Made by a program: the position numbers and the translations under genes | The notes under the pieces: model-generated | The model's database searches: none | Told to the model about the DNA's origin: nothing | What the model saw: only the letters and a program-made list of their open reading frames with translations | In this document: positions 23,097 through 34,112 of the stretch, in pieces | Layout: the number at the start of each line of letters is the position of its first letter | Numbering within the stretch: the stretch's first letter is position 1 | Source: SIG710 sp045651985 | GTDB lineage: Bacteria > Bacillota > Clostridia > Oscillospirales > CAG-272 | NCBI GenBank assembly: GCA_045651985.1 | Contig: JAZRTK010000034.1 | Span: forward strand, 1 to 52,726 | Direction of reading: 5' to 3' | DNA: 52,726 bases

Positions 23097-23597
23097 ATGA
23101 ACACAAAAACAAGAAAGATCGTAATAACTGCGCTTATGGCTTCGCTTACCTGCGTGGCAACAATGGTCATAAAGGTGCCGTCCCCGCTGAACGGGTACTT
23201 TAATCTGGGGGACTGCATAGTGCTTCTGTGCGGCTGGTTGCTTACTCCCTGGTACGCATTTTTCGCAGCGGGTGCCGGCTCTGCCTTGGCGGACCTGTTT
23301 TCGGGCTACGTTGCGTATGCTCCCGCTACGTTTGTTATCAAGGGACTAATGGCGCTCGTGGCGTTTTTCTGCTTTACGATGATTAAAAAGAGGTCGGGAA
23401 AGCTTTTGCCGCGACTTGTAGGCGGTGTGCTGGCAGAAATCCTTATGGTGATGGGGTACTTTGCGTTCGAAGGCCTTATGTACGGATTTGGTCCGTCGGC
23501 GGTGAATATTCCCGCAAACGGCGTTCAGGGCGTCGCGGGACTGGTTATAGGTCTGGCGCTCATCTCCGTGTTTGAGAAGACAGACATTCACTTTTGA
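23097..23597 (+). CDS. ECF transporter S component
   Basis: 166 residues with five to six hydrophobic helices, the usual form of a substrate-binding S subunit of an energy-coupling factor vitamin importer. Typical features: a short Lys-rich N-terminus leading into ITALMASLTCVATM, then GYFNLGDCIVLLCG, the segment AGAGSALADLFSGYVAYAPATFVIKGLMAL, and a C-terminal helix with NGVQGVAGLVIGLAL. The energizing EcfA/A'/T module is not in this window and is normally shared between S components. The substrate (often thiamine precursors, pyridoxine or folate in related branches) cannot be told by eye. Confidence 0.85.
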   Translation: MNTKTRKIVITALMASLTCVATMVIKVPSPLNGYFNLGDCIVLLCGWLLTPWYAFFAAGAGSALADLFSGYVAYAPATFVIKGLMALVAFFCFTMIKKRSGKLLPRLVGGVLAEILMVMGYFAFEGLMYGFGPSAVNIPANGVQGVAGLVIGLALISVFEKTDIHF

Positions 23598-23624
23598 AAA
23601 CTTACGCAAAATTTCTGTTTGTCC

Positions 23625-23653
23625 TTGACAAAACACAAGATGTTGTGTATAAT
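23625..23653 (+). promoter_or_regulatory. promoter of the pflBA leader
   Basis: Perfect TTGACA (23625-23630), 17-nt spacer, TATAAT (23648-23653). Confidence 0.85.
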
Positions 23654-23659
23654 AAAGAC

Positions 23660-23768
23660 GAACCGTTTGCATGACTGACGGATACGCGGATATTACCGCG
23701 GGGGAGTGCAAATGAATAAGCCGACCGTCTGGGCAAATTGGTGTAATACCGATTTGCCTTTTTGTTTT
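23660..23768 (+). promoter_or_regulatory. ZTP/ZMP riboswitch (pfl motif) with terminator
   Basis: The aptamer senses the purine intermediate ZMP/ZTP, which accumulates when 10-formyl-tetrahydrofolate runs low. Visible consensus: TTTGCATGACTGACGGA, a CGCGG/CCGCG hairpin, GGGGAGTGCAAA closing the first stem, then a linker and the conserved CCGACCGTCTGGGC (23721-23734). A terminator GGCAAATTGG / CCGATTTGCC with T run follows (23732-23768) and overlaps the aptamer end, so ligand binding should favour read-through. It stands before pflB, which produces formate for one-carbon units, a known association of this motif. Confidence 0.93.
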
Positions 23769-23780
23769 TGGAGGAATTAT

Positions 23781-26008
<2,228 letters not shown>

Positions 26009-26012
<4 letters not shown>

Positions 26013-26707
26013 CGGGCAGAGTTCATTCGCTGCAAAGCCTGGGGACTGTGGACGGGCCCGGAGTGAGATACGTGGTGTTCATGCAGGGGTGCCCTTTGCG
26101 ATGCGGGTGCTGTCACAATCCTGATACCTGGGATTTTTGCGCTGGCGAAGAATATTCCGCTGTGCAGTTGATAGAGAGGATCGGACGCTTTAAAGAATAT
26201 TTCGGCGACGAGGGCGGTGTTACCGTTTCGGGCGGTGAGCCGCTGTTACAAGCGGAATTTGTCCGCGAGCTTTTCGAGCTTTGCCATAAAAATGAAATAA
26301 ACACCTGCCTTGATACCTCGGGCTGTGTTATAAACGATGGGGTAAAAGATCTTCTCTCGGTTACCGATCGCGTTCTGCTTGACGTAAAATATACCAATCC
26401 CGAGCATTATTGCGAGCACGTTGGATGTGATCTTTACGATGTGCTGAGTTTCCTTGATCTGCTTGAAGAAATGAGTATACCGACGGTTTTGAGACAGGTA
26501 ATAATACCTACGCTCAACGACAATGAGGAGAACATTCTGCGTTTGAAGGAGATTGTCGACGCGCATGCAAACGTGGAGAAGATCGAGCTTTTGCCGTTTC
26601 GCAAAATATGCTCTCAAAAGTACCATAGCATGGGCATAGAGTTTAAATTCGGACACCTGCCCGAGCCCGATGCGGAGCGCATGAAATACTTAAATGATCT
26701 TTTGTAA
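26009..26707 (+). CDS. pflA: pyruvate formate-lyase activating enzyme
   Basis: 232 residues from a GTG start that overlaps the pflB stop (GTGA, 26009-26012), implying translational coupling; a TTG three codons upstream is a less likely start. A radical SAM enzyme that creates the glycyl radical on PflB. The cluster-binding cysteines follow the CX3CX2C spacing in GCPLRCGCCHNP. The GGE motif is VTVSGGEPLLQ. DGPGVRYVVFMQGC and the late KIELLPFRKICSQKYHSMG are family segments. The operon ends in a terminator. Confidence 0.95.
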
Positions 26708-26710
26708 AAA

Positions 26711-26745
26711 TATCCGACCGCCTGCAAGGGCGGTCGGATTTATAA
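26711..26745 (+). terminator. terminator of pflBA
   Basis: ATCCGACCGCC / GGCGGTCGGAT with a short T/A-rich tail. Confidence 0.75.
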
Positions 26746-26873
26746 TATTGTATGTAACCATCAGGACGCTTTTCGGCGGCCTTTTAAAGATAAGAATAAA
26801 TATCCTTGTAATAAAATCGATGCTTTTGAGGAGAAAAATTGCCGTTATGAAAGTTATGCAGGGTTGAGGCATT

Positions 26874-27602
26874 TTAAATTTTTTCTGCGATCTCCTCGCG
26901 GAGCTGTGAAATTATTCTTTTTTCAAGACGTGAGATGTAGGATTGGGAGATTCCAAGGGCATCGGCGACCTCCTTTTGGGTCATCTCACGGCGACCCGAG
27001 AGACCGTAGCGCATTTCGATTATAACGCGCTCCCGCTCCCCCAGGTGAGCCACGGCGTCTCGGATCACCTGCCGTTCCTCCCGCTTTTCCAGCTCGTATG
27101 TTACGCTGTCCTCTTCGTTTCCAAGCGTATCGGAAAGAAGCAGCTCGTTTCCGTCCCAATCCACGTTTAAGGGCTCGTCTATGGACACCTCGCACCTCGA
27201 CGCACTCCGCTTGCGGATATACATGAGTATCTCGTTTTCAATGCACCGCGAGGCGTAGGTTGCAAGCTTTATGTTGCGGTCTGATTTGAAGGTGTTTATC
27301 GCCTTTATAAGACCGATCGTGCCAATGGATATCAGGTCCTCGATCCCGATCCCCGTGCTTTCAAACTTTTTGGCGATATAAACGACCAGCCTGAGATTAT
27401 GCTCAACCAAAACAATCCTCGCATCCTCGTCACTCTCCATTCTTTCTATATATTCGCTTTCAAGCTCGCGGGGAAGGGGGGGCGGCAGTGTCTCGGGACC
27501 GTTTATGTAAAAAAGACCGTCCCCCTTTTCCGCAATAAGTCGGCTGTATGCCAGTCTTAACATTTTGCAGCTCTTTTTCAGGGCTTCGCTTATATTTATC
27601 AT
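26874..27602 (-). CDS. sigE: sporulation sigma factor sigma-E
   Basis: 242 residues. Directs early mother-cell gene expression in sporulation. A short N-terminal pro-segment (about 1-30) precedes YINGPETLPPPLPRE, then sigma region 2 (VEHNLRLVVYIAKKFE, GIEDLISIGTIGLIKAI, ATYASRCIENEILMYIRK) and region 4 (ERERVIIEMRYGL, MTQKEVADALGISQSYISRLEKR). The pro-segment fits processing by SpoIIGA, whose gene lies 12 bases upstream. sigG, often third in this cluster, does not follow. Confidence 0.95.
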   Translation of the reverse strand: MINISEALKKSCKMLRLAYSRLIAEKGDGLFYINGPETLPPPLPRELESEYIERMESDEDARIVLVEHNLRLVVYIAKKFESTGIGIEDLISIGTIGLIKAINTFKSDRNIKLATYASRCIENEILMYIRKRSASRCEVSIDEPLNVDWDGNELLLSDTLGNEEDSVTYELEKREERQVIRDAVAHLGERERVIIEMRYGLSGRREMTQKEVADALGISQSYISRLEKRIISQLREEIAEKI

Positions 27603-27614
27603 AATTTATCTCCT

Positions 27615-28466
27615 TTACGTAAAAAATTCAAGCGGAATTACGGCGTCGCTTCCGCTGCACGAAATTTTCTCTTTTGATGCGGCGACCAGCGCGTCGATCT
27701 CCCGCTCCTCGCCGTCGCAGGTGAGGGTTATTTTATCGGGGCGCACCGCCGTGAGCAGTCCGCTTCCCGAAGCAGTCCTGACGGGAATCATTCGAACTCT
27801 CACGGCGAGCTCGGACGGTATCGCGCCCTCTCGGCAAAAGAGCAGAGGGAAGGTGCGGCCCGCCTTGTCGCAGTCAAGAACGATCACCGCTTTGCCGCCG
27901 ATGGGATCGCGCAAAAGATTTCCCGAATCCGAAAGTCCTGAAAATTTACCTTGCCTGCCGCCGATGACTATTTTCAAATCTCCGTGGCGGGCTTTTGACG
28001 TTTTTGACATCAGGTTGCTTCCCATCAGTGTCGCCGCACCGCTTGCCAATGCCCCGATGGCAAAGACCCAAAGTGACAGGTCGTTTTTGTCGGCTTCGGG
28101 TGTTAGAGGATTTCGGTTCAGCAGGCTGTAAAAGGCGGTCATCATGCCTCCAAGAAGGGAGGATACCACGAAAAACAGACCCGTGTAAAGCGGCATTTTC
28201 GTAAAATTCTCCCACCGTTTCCCAAGCAACGCTGTCATGCACATGACAAAGCACACGAAAATGCCGAATATGAAGGAAAAAATGCTCCTTTCAAGCGGCA
28301 AGGACGCCACTGAATATACTCCTCCCATAGCTGACGCCGACACCATTCTGGGAAACGAAATGCGCCGTCGAAGGATCTTTGAAACTATATAAAAAGTCAA
28401 GAGATCCATGCTGAAATCAATGAGGAAAAGCAGGTCCGCGTAAACTACTATCCCGATCACCCCCAT
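27615..28466 (-). CDS. spoIIGA: sigma-E processing peptidase SpoIIGA
   Basis: 283 residues. Five or so N-terminal transmembrane helices (about 1-150) then a cytoplasmic aspartic-protease domain with the catalytic Asp180 in GLSDSGNLLRDP. VYADLLFLIDFSMDLLTFYI is the family opening. It cleaves the pro-segment from pro-sigma-E at the septum when signalled by SpoIIR. First gene of spoIIGA-sigE; in Bacillus the operon is activated by Spo0A-P, and weak Spo0A-like sequences lie upstream here. Confidence 0.93.
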   Translation of the reverse strand: MGVIGIVVYADLLFLIDFSMDLLTFYIVSKILRRRISFPRMVSASAMGGVYSVASLPLERSIFSFIFGIFVCFVMCMTALLGKRWENFTKMPLYTGLFFVVSSLLGGMMTAFYSLLNRNPLTPEADKNDLSLWVFAIGALASGAATLMGSNLMSKTSKARHGDLKIVIGGRQGKFSGLSDSGNLLRDPIGGKAVIVLDCDKAGRTFPLLFCREGAIPSELAVRVRMIPVRTASGSGLLTAVRPDKITLTCDGEEREIDALVAASKEKISCSGSDAVIPLEFFT

Positions 28467-28850
28467 TTCTCACCAACAATTATATTCCTTTATGGTTGCA
28501 ATTTATGTCGCAATACGGAGCAAAAATTGGCGCAAAGGGTCTTTTTTGCAACCCGAATTTTGGGAAATTCCGTTTGTGCGCAAATCTGCGTTTTATTGTG
28601 CTTATTGCAACATTTGTCCGCTTGCTTTTTGTTCAATGTTACCGATAAAACCCTTTTTGCTGTGGTTTTTGATGGTTTTCTTGAGGAATAACGTAAAATA
28701 TATATATTTTAAGAAATTTATTATAGCAATATTTGTCCAGAAAATGCCTATTCTTGTCTTGCGTTGGAGCAAAAAATGTCTTACAATTAAGGTAGAATAG
28801 CGTGGGGTAGTGTACCTCATGCAAATTAGCAATTTTGGAGGATTACCGAA
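28467..28850. other. 384-base AT-rich intergenic region between spoIIGA and a divergent sugar gene
   Basis: No convincing gene. Three similar words occur: GCAATTTATGTCG (28498-28510), GCAACATTTGTCC (28607-28619) and GCAATATTTGTCC (28726-28738); their TTTGTC core partly resembles a Spo0A box (TTTGTCGAA). A perfect 18-bp AT palindrome TAAAATATATATATTTTA lies at 28694-28711. A TAGAAT at 28793-28798 could be a -10 for the rightward gene, but no good -35 is seen. Confidence 0.4.
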
Positions 28851-29666
28851 ATGAAGAAGTTTCCCGTAGGTGTACAGGTCTATTCCGTTCGTGACGACGC
28901 ATCGGCTGACCTTCGCGGCACCCTTGAAAAGATCAAAGAAATGGGATATGACGGCGTTGAGTTTGCCGGTCTTTACGGCAACGAACCCGCAGATATCAAG
29001 GCTATGTGCTCAGAGATTGGTCTGGTTCCGATCTCCGCTCACGTTCCTTATGCAGATCTTATGGCAGACACTGCAGGCACGGTCGCAAAGTACGTTGAGA
29101 TCGGTTGCAAGTACATAGCAGTTCCTTACCTTGGCGAAAAGGACCGTCCCGGCGGAGAGCTTTGGGAAACGACCGTGAAGAATATCGCTCTCATCGGTGA
29201 GGAGTGCAAAAAACAGGGCATCACTCTGCTCTACCACAACCACGATTTCGAGTTCGTAAAGATTGACGACAAGTATGCTCTCGATATGCTCTATGACACG
29301 GTTCCCGCAGATCTGCTTCAGACAGAGCTTGACTGCTGCTGGGTAAAGGTTGGCGGAGAGGACCCCGCAGGCTATATCAGAAAGTACGCGGGAAGAGCTC
29401 CTATCGTTCACCTCAAGGACTTTGCGGGTGAGAAGTCTGCCGATATGTATGAGCTTATCGGTATTGCCAAGAAGGTTACCGCTCCCGGTGCTTTCGAGCT
29501 TCGTCCCGTAGGCTACGGCTGCCAGGACTTCTACGGAATCCTTAAGGCAAGCGAAGATGCGGAAACCGAGTGGGTGATCGTTGAGCAGGACAGACCCAGC
29601 ATGGAGAAGACTCCCATGGAGTCTATCGAAATGTCCCGCAACTACCTCAAGACTCTTGGTAATTGA
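28851..29666 (+). CDS. sugar phosphate isomerase/epimerase, xylose isomerase-like TIM barrel
   Basis: 271 residues. AP-endonuclease-2 / xylose-isomerase-like TIM barrel: VGVQVYSVRDD at the first strand, MGYDGVEFAGLYG, ISAHVPYADL, GITLLYHNHDFEF, LQTELDCCWVKVGGEDP and PIVHLKDFAG carry the His, Glu and Asp metal ligands of this family. These enzymes isomerise or epimerise sugars, inositols or keto-sugars; the substrate is not readable. It is followed after 78 bases by a Gfo/Idh/MocA oxidoreductase, a frequent pairing in carbohydrate catabolism. ATG at 28851 behind GGAGG. Confidence 0.85.
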   Translation: MKKFPVGVQVYSVRDDASADLRGTLEKIKEMGYDGVEFAGLYGNEPADIKAMCSEIGLVPISAHVPYADLMADTAGTVAKYVEIGCKYIAVPYLGEKDRPGGELWETTVKNIALIGEECKKQGITLLYHNHDFEFVKIDDKYALDMLYDTVPADLLQTELDCCWVKVGGEDPAGYIRKYAGRAPIVHLKDFAGEKSADMYELIGIAKKVTAPGAFELRPVGYGCQDFYGILKASEDAETEWVIVEQDRPSMEKTPMESIEMSRNYLKTLGN

Positions 29667-29744
29667 GTCAATATATAAAATTTGAAATTTCCGGTGACGA
29701 TACCGGGTTAAAAAAGAATTATATTTTAAAGGAGGACTTTTCCC

Positions 29745-30908
29745 ATGGCAGATATGAATGCTTTTGAGAAAAACCAGGAAGTAAAGGTCGTTGACACAAA
29801 TCATAAGGTTCGTGTCGGTATTATCGGTACAGGTTGGATCGCAGACGCTCACATCGAGGCTTACAAGAGACAGCCCGACGTTGAGATCGTTGCTGCATGT
29901 GACCTTATCCCCGGCAAGGCTGCTGCTTTCCTGGAGAAGCACGGCGTTGAGGGGGCAAAGACAGACTACGCAAACGATAGAGAGATGATCGACGATAAGA
30001 GCCTCAAGCTCGACGCTGTATCCATTTGTACATACAACCGTCAGCATGCAGGTCCCGCTATCTATGCTCTTGACAACGGTGTCAACGTACTCCTCGAGAA
30101 GCCTATGTGCGTAACTATTGAGGAGGCAGCTGAAATTTGCAAGGCAGAAAAGAGAAGCGGCAAGGTTATCTCTGTTGGCTTCCAGCCCAGATTCAGCCCC
30201 AACATGCAGATGATCAAGAAGATCATTCAGTCCGGTGAGCTTGGTGATATTTACTACGTTCAGACAGGTGGCGGACGCCGCCGCGGCATTCCTACCCCCT
30301 TTGGAACAACATTTATTGAGGACGAAACCGCCGGTCTTGGCGCACTCGCTGATATCGGATGCTACTCCCTCGACCTTGTTCTTAACGCTCTGGGCAACCC
30401 CAAGCCTCTGACCGTTTCAGGTTACAAGTCCGCATTCTTCGGAACTAACCCTAACTACTCCAACTACCAGAAGATCGGTCACCCCGAGTACGCAGAGAAG
30501 TTCGGTGTTGACGATTTCGCAGCAGCTTTCATTCGTCTTGAGGGCGGCATCACTCTCGACTTCCGTATTGCGTGGGCTATGAACATCAACACACCCGGCG
30601 ATACGATCTTCCTTGGTACAAAGGGCGGTCTCCGCGTTCCTTCCACAGACTGCTGGAACGGTTCTCTTGACAAGCCCATGACCATTTATCATGAGGTTGC
30701 AGGTGCGCAGGTTGAGACGGTCGTTCCGCTTCTTCCCGACATCAACCTCTGGGATGCAAAGGTTCGTTCCTTCCTTGACGCTTGTAAGTACAACGGCAAG
30801 GCTCCCGTTCCTACGTCTGACATCATCTACAACCAGGCGATCCTCGACGGTATTGCTAAGTCTTCCGACGCAGGCCGTGAGATCGAGATCGTTATTCCCG
30901 AGATCTAA
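29745..30908 (+). CDS. Gfo/Idh/MocA family oxidoreductase
   Basis: 387 residues. N-terminal Rossmann domain (about 25-145) with RVGIIGTGWIADAHIEAYKRQ and VEIVAACDL for NAD(P). The EKP motif is VLLEKPMCVTIEEA. The C-terminal dehydrogenase domain has GGGRRRGIPTPFG and ALADIGCYSLDLVLNALG. It oxidises a hydroxyl of a sugar or cyclitol. The first ~20 residues (MADMNAFEKNQEVKVVDT) are an unusual acidic extension. ATG at 29745 behind AAAGGAGG. Probably co-transcribed with the upstream TIM-barrel gene and ended by the terminator at 30917. Confidence 0.88.
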   Translation: MADMNAFEKNQEVKVVDTNHKVRVGIIGTGWIADAHIEAYKRQPDVEIVAACDLIPGKAAAFLEKHGVEGAKTDYANDREMIDDKSLKLDAVSICTYNRQHAGPAIYALDNGVNVLLEKPMCVTIEEAAEICKAEKRSGKVISVGFQPRFSPNMQMIKKIIQSGELGDIYYVQTGGGRRRGIPTPFGTTFIEDETAGLGALADIGCYSLDLVLNALGNPKPLTVSGYKSAFFGTNPNYSNYQKIGHPEYAEKFGVDDFAAAFIRLEGGITLDFRIAWAMNINTPGDTIFLGTKGGLRVPSTDCWNGSLDKPMTIYHEVAGAQVETVVPLLPDINLWDAKVRSFLDACKYNGKAPVPTSDIIYNQAILDGIAKSSDAGREIEIVIPEI

Positions 30909-30916
30909 GTTTTTCT

Positions 30917-30950
30917 TTGAGGGGACTCCGAAAGGAGTCCCCTTTTTTCG
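30917..30950 (+). terminator. terminator of the sugar oxidoreductase operon
   Basis: GGGGACTCC-gaaa-GGAGTCCCCTTTTTT. Confidence 0.88.
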
Positions 30951-31028
30951 TGTCTTTTTTACTCATTTTTTTTTGCTCACTCTCATATAATCTTCTCAAA
31001 AGAAAGATAGAAAACGGAGGATGGAATA

Positions 31029-33701
31029 TTGAACGGGGTGGTACAAAGAAATACGGAAAAGCGGGAATCGGCGAAAAAAAATAATGCTGCGCGGCGAGGA
31101 TTGAACAGCTCTCAGGTGGCACAGGCGCGGGAAAAGCATGGGGAAAACCTGCTGACAAAAAGGGGAAGAAGGAGCTTTTTTTCCTGCTTTGTGTCAAATT
31201 TAGGTGACCCCGTTATACGGGTCTTGCTTGTAGCACTTGCGGTCAATCTGGTCGTGGCTTTCCGCGGCGGGAATATTTACGAGAGTGTGGGTATTGCTGT
31301 GTCGGTCTTCCTTGCGACCTTTATTTCCACCCTTTCCGAATACGGCGGAGAGGCGGCGTTTGACAGCCTTCAAAGGGAAAGCGACAAGCTGCTTTGCCGA
31401 GTGCGCCGAGACGGCAGAATAACGGAGATACAGGCTCGCGATGTAGTCGTCGGCGATCTGCTCTTGCTTCGCGCGGGGGACAAGATCCCCGCTGACGCAA
31501 TGGTGGTTTTCGGTGATGCGGGAGTTGACCAGTCGGCGATGACAGGCGAGACGAGAGAGGTTCCAAAGCATCCCGAGGAGGATTGGCAGGGCAAAAGCCA
31601 CGCCACCGACCCGTCTCGTGCCGACGTGTTGCCAGGGGGCTGTCTCGTGGTTTCGGGTGAGTGCGAGGCGGTGGTCTGCGCCGTGGGCGACAAAACGCTT
31701 TTGGGGGAGATCTCACGTGAGATTCAAGAAGAAACTCGGGAAAGTCCGCTTAAATTAAGGCTCACGAGGCTCGCCGCAACAGTCAGCAGACTTGGATATA
31801 TTGCGGCGGCGGTCATAGCTTTGGCGTCACTTTTTGATGCATTCGTCATCGACAGCGGATTTCAGAGGGAGCTTGTTTTGATGAAGCTCTCTGACGTAAG
31901 CTTCGTTTTCCGCGAGCTTTTGTCCGCGTTCATGCTGGGGCTGACGGTGGTGGTAATGGCTGTGCCCGAGGGGTTGCCTATGATGATAGCCGTGGTGCTT
32001 TCCTCCAACATTCGTCGAATGGTACGGGACAACGTGCTTGTGCGCAAGCCGACAGGTATCGAGGCGGCGGGGAGCATGAACATACTTTTTACCGACAAAA
32101 CGGGCACGTTGACCGAGGGCAAGCCTACTTTTGAACGATACGTGTCCTGCACGGGAGATGATATCCCGTTTGGCTCGGAGGAAGAACGCTTGCTTGCGCT
32201 GTCTGCACGATTAAATACCTCGTACAAGCAGGGCATTGAAGCTGCCGCGGCAGGCGGCGGAACCGATGCCGCCCTTTGGGGGAGTCTTTCACACGTAAAG
32301 CTTTCGGGGGGACTGACCGCAACCGATAAAATAGACTTTGACAGCAAGAAAAAGTTCTCCGCCGTCCGCCTTTCTGACGGTACGATACTCGTAAAAGGCG
32401 CCGCCGAGGTGCTTTTACCTTGTGTACGATTCGGGATGGTGCAGGGGGTAGATGTGAGCTTCAATTCCGTAAGGTTTCAGTCGATTTTGGACGGATATTG
32501 CCTTGGAGGTGCCCGCGTAATTCTTATTTGCAAAGGCGACAAGATGCCTCGAAACGGGAATTTTGGACAGCTAACCTTGCTGGGCGCTGCGATACTTTCC
32601 GACCGTGTGCGGCCAAGTGCAAACAAGTCGGTGCGCTCTCTGCGGGAGGCGGGAATTCACGTTGTCATGATAACCGGTGACAGCCCCGAGACCGCCCGCA
32701 AAATCGCGCAACAGTGCGGGATCCTTTCCGACGGAGTTGATATCTGTATAAGCAGCAGTGAGCTTGCACGTATGAGCGACGTGCGCGTGCGGAGCCTTCT
32801 GCCGCGTATAGGTGTCGTGGCAAGGTCGCTTCCCACCGACAAGAGCCGTCTGGTGCGTATTGCACAGGAGGCTGAAATGGTTGTCGGCATGACGGGGGAC
32901 GGTATAAATGATGCGCCTGCTCTGCGCCGTGCTGACATAGGCTTTGCCATGGGCGGCGGCACGGCGGTGGCAAAGGAGGCGGGGGACATAATTATTCTTG
33001 ATAACGACCTGTCCTCTATTGCAAAAGCGGTCCTTTACGGGCGCACTATTTTCAAAAGTATAAGGAAATTTATCGTTCTTCAGCTCACCATGAACCTGTG
33101 CGCCGTGGGTATCTCCATGCTGGGACCGTTTATCGGCGTGGACGCTCCCGTGACGGTAGTGCAGATGCTTTGGATAAACATTATAATGGACACTCTGGGC
33201 GGTCTTGCATTTGCGGGAGAGCCTGCTTTGCCCGAATATATGCGCGAAAAACCAAAGCGGCGTGACGAGCCTATCTTAAACGGATACATGATAAACCAGA
33301 TACTCCTGCTCGGACTTTTTACCGTGGGGCTTTGCGTGGCATTTCTAAAATCGGGCACGTTTACCTCGATCTTTCGATACAGCCCCGATTCGATCTATCA
33401 TCTGACTGGTTTTTTTGCTATGTTCATTTTCGCCGGAGTGCTAAACTGCTTTAACGCCCGAGTTGATAGTCTGAACTTTTTCAGAGGACTATCAAAGAAC
33501 AAAATTTTCACATTTATTATGGCGGCGGTGGCGACGGTGCAGATAGGATTTGTGTATCTTGGCGGGTCGATCTTGCGAAGTGCGCCTCTTGAAGGAAGAG
33601 AGCTTCTGACGGCGTTTCTTTGCGCCCTGATGGTCTTTCCCGCCGAGATCGTGCGAAAGCTTTTGTGGCGCTTTCTTTGCGGCCGCGGACGCGGCTATTG
33701 A
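31029..33701 (+). CDS. calcium-transporting P-type ATPase (P2A type)
   Basis: 890 residues, full length. ATP-driven cation export at the membrane. The phosphorylated residue is Asp356 in FTDKTGTLTEG. The PEGLP metal-site motif in M4 is at 313-317. The actuator motif reads TGET (172-175) instead of the usual TGES. TGDSPETARKIA, GMTGDGINDAPALRRADIGFAMG and LWINIIMDTLGGLAFA (M6) are all in place, with about ten membrane helices. I use the TTG at 31029 because GGAGG stands 8 bases before it; an in-frame GTG at 31038 is also possible. Calcium is the likely ion by family; other divalent ions are possible. Confidence 0.92.
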   Translation: MNGVVQRNTEKRESAKKNNAARRGLNSSQVAQAREKHGENLLTKRGRRSFFSCFVSNLGDPVIRVLLVALAVNLVVAFRGGNIYESVGIAVSVFLATFISTLSEYGGEAAFDSLQRESDKLLCRVRRDGRITEIQARDVVVGDLLLLRAGDKIPADAMVVFGDAGVDQSAMTGETREVPKHPEEDWQGKSHATDPSRADVLPGGCLVVSGECEAVVCAVGDKTLLGEISREIQEETRESPLKLRLTRLAATVSRLGYIAAAVIALASLFDAFVIDSGFQRELVLMKLSDVSFVFRELLSAFMLGLTVVVMAVPEGLPMMIAVVLSSNIRRMVRDNVLVRKPTGIEAAGSMNILFTDKTGTLTEGKPTFERYVSCTGDDIPFGSEEERLLALSARLNTSYKQGIEAAAAGGGTDAALWGSLSHVKLSGGLTATDKIDFDSKKKFSAVRLSDGTILVKGAAEVLLPCVRFGMVQGVDVSFNSVRFQSILDGYCLGGARVILICKGDKMPRNGNFGQLTLLGAAILSDRVRPSANKSVRSLREAGIHVVMITGDSPETARKIAQQCGILSDGVDICISSSELARMSDVRVRSLLPRIGVVARSLPTDKSRLVRIAQEAEMVVGMTGDGINDAPALRRADIGFAMGGGTAVAKEAGDIIILDNDLSSIAKAVLYGRTIFKSIRKFIVLQLTMNLCAVGISMLGPFIGVDAPVTVVQMLWINIIMDTLGGLAFAGEPALPEYMREKPKRRDEPILNGYMINQILLLGLFTVGLCVAFLKSGTFTSIFRYSPDSIYHLTGFFAMFIFAGVLNCFNARVDSLNFFRGLSKNKIFTFIMAAVATVQIGFVYLGGSILRSAPLEGRELLTAFLCALMVFPAEIVRKLLWRFLCGRGRGY

Positions 33702-33726
33702 CTTTTCCTTTTCTTTATGATAAAAT
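33698..33726 (+). promoter_or_regulatory. promoter of the tautomerase-birA pair
   Basis: TTGACT (33698-33703), 17-nt spacer, TAAAAT (33721-33726); the -35 overlaps the ATPase stop codon. Confidence 0.5.
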
Positions 33727-33767
33727 TTGATCGGTGAAAGCCATAAAAGAGAAATGAGGTGAAAATT

Positions 33768-34112
33768 ATGCCGTATATTAATACTACGACCACCAAGAAG
33801 CTTGATAAGAGCGTGAGAGACCAGATAAAGGCAGAGTTGGGACAGATAATTGCCGAGATCCCGGGCAAGTCGGAAAATTGGCTTATGGTGGGCTTTTGCG
33901 AGGGCGCTGCCATGTATTTCAGAGGTGACGACAGCGCCGACTGTGCTTACGTTGAGGTGAGCATTCTTGGCAGTGCCGACGCGGACGCATACGAGCGCAT
34001 GACTGCCAGAATTTGCGAGCTTTTTGAAAAAAAGCTGGGTATTTCCCCCGACAGAGTTTACGTAAAATACGAGGAAGCAGAGCACTGGGGTTGGAACGGA
34101 GCGAACTTTTAA
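33768..34112 (+). CDS. MIF-like tautomerase-family protein
   Basis: 114 residues, the size of macrophage migration inhibitory factor. Proline follows the start Met (MPYINTTTT), as required for the catalytic Pro1 of the tautomerase superfamily, which fixes the start at ATG 33768 behind GAGGTG. LGQIIAEIPGKSENWLMVGF and the late ELFEKKLGISPDRVYVKYEEAEHWGWNG correspond to MIF family regions. The physiological substrate of bacterial MIF homologues is unclear. birA begins immediately after the stop codon. Confidence 0.85.
   Translation: MPYINTTTTKKLDKSVRDQIKAELGQIIAEIPGKSENWLMVGFCEGAAMYFRGDDSADCAYVEVSILGSADADAYERMTARICELFEKKLGISPDRVYVKYEEAEHWGWNGANF

Noticed and set aside
26690..26872. 60-residue minus-strand frame after pflA
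   Set aside because: It overlaps the pflA terminator and has no ribosome binding site.
28492..28800. Possible 102-residue gene between spoIIGA and the sugar isomerase
   Set aside because: No ribosome binding site, AT-rich low-complexity translation, and it crosses the upstream regulatory region of spoIIGA.
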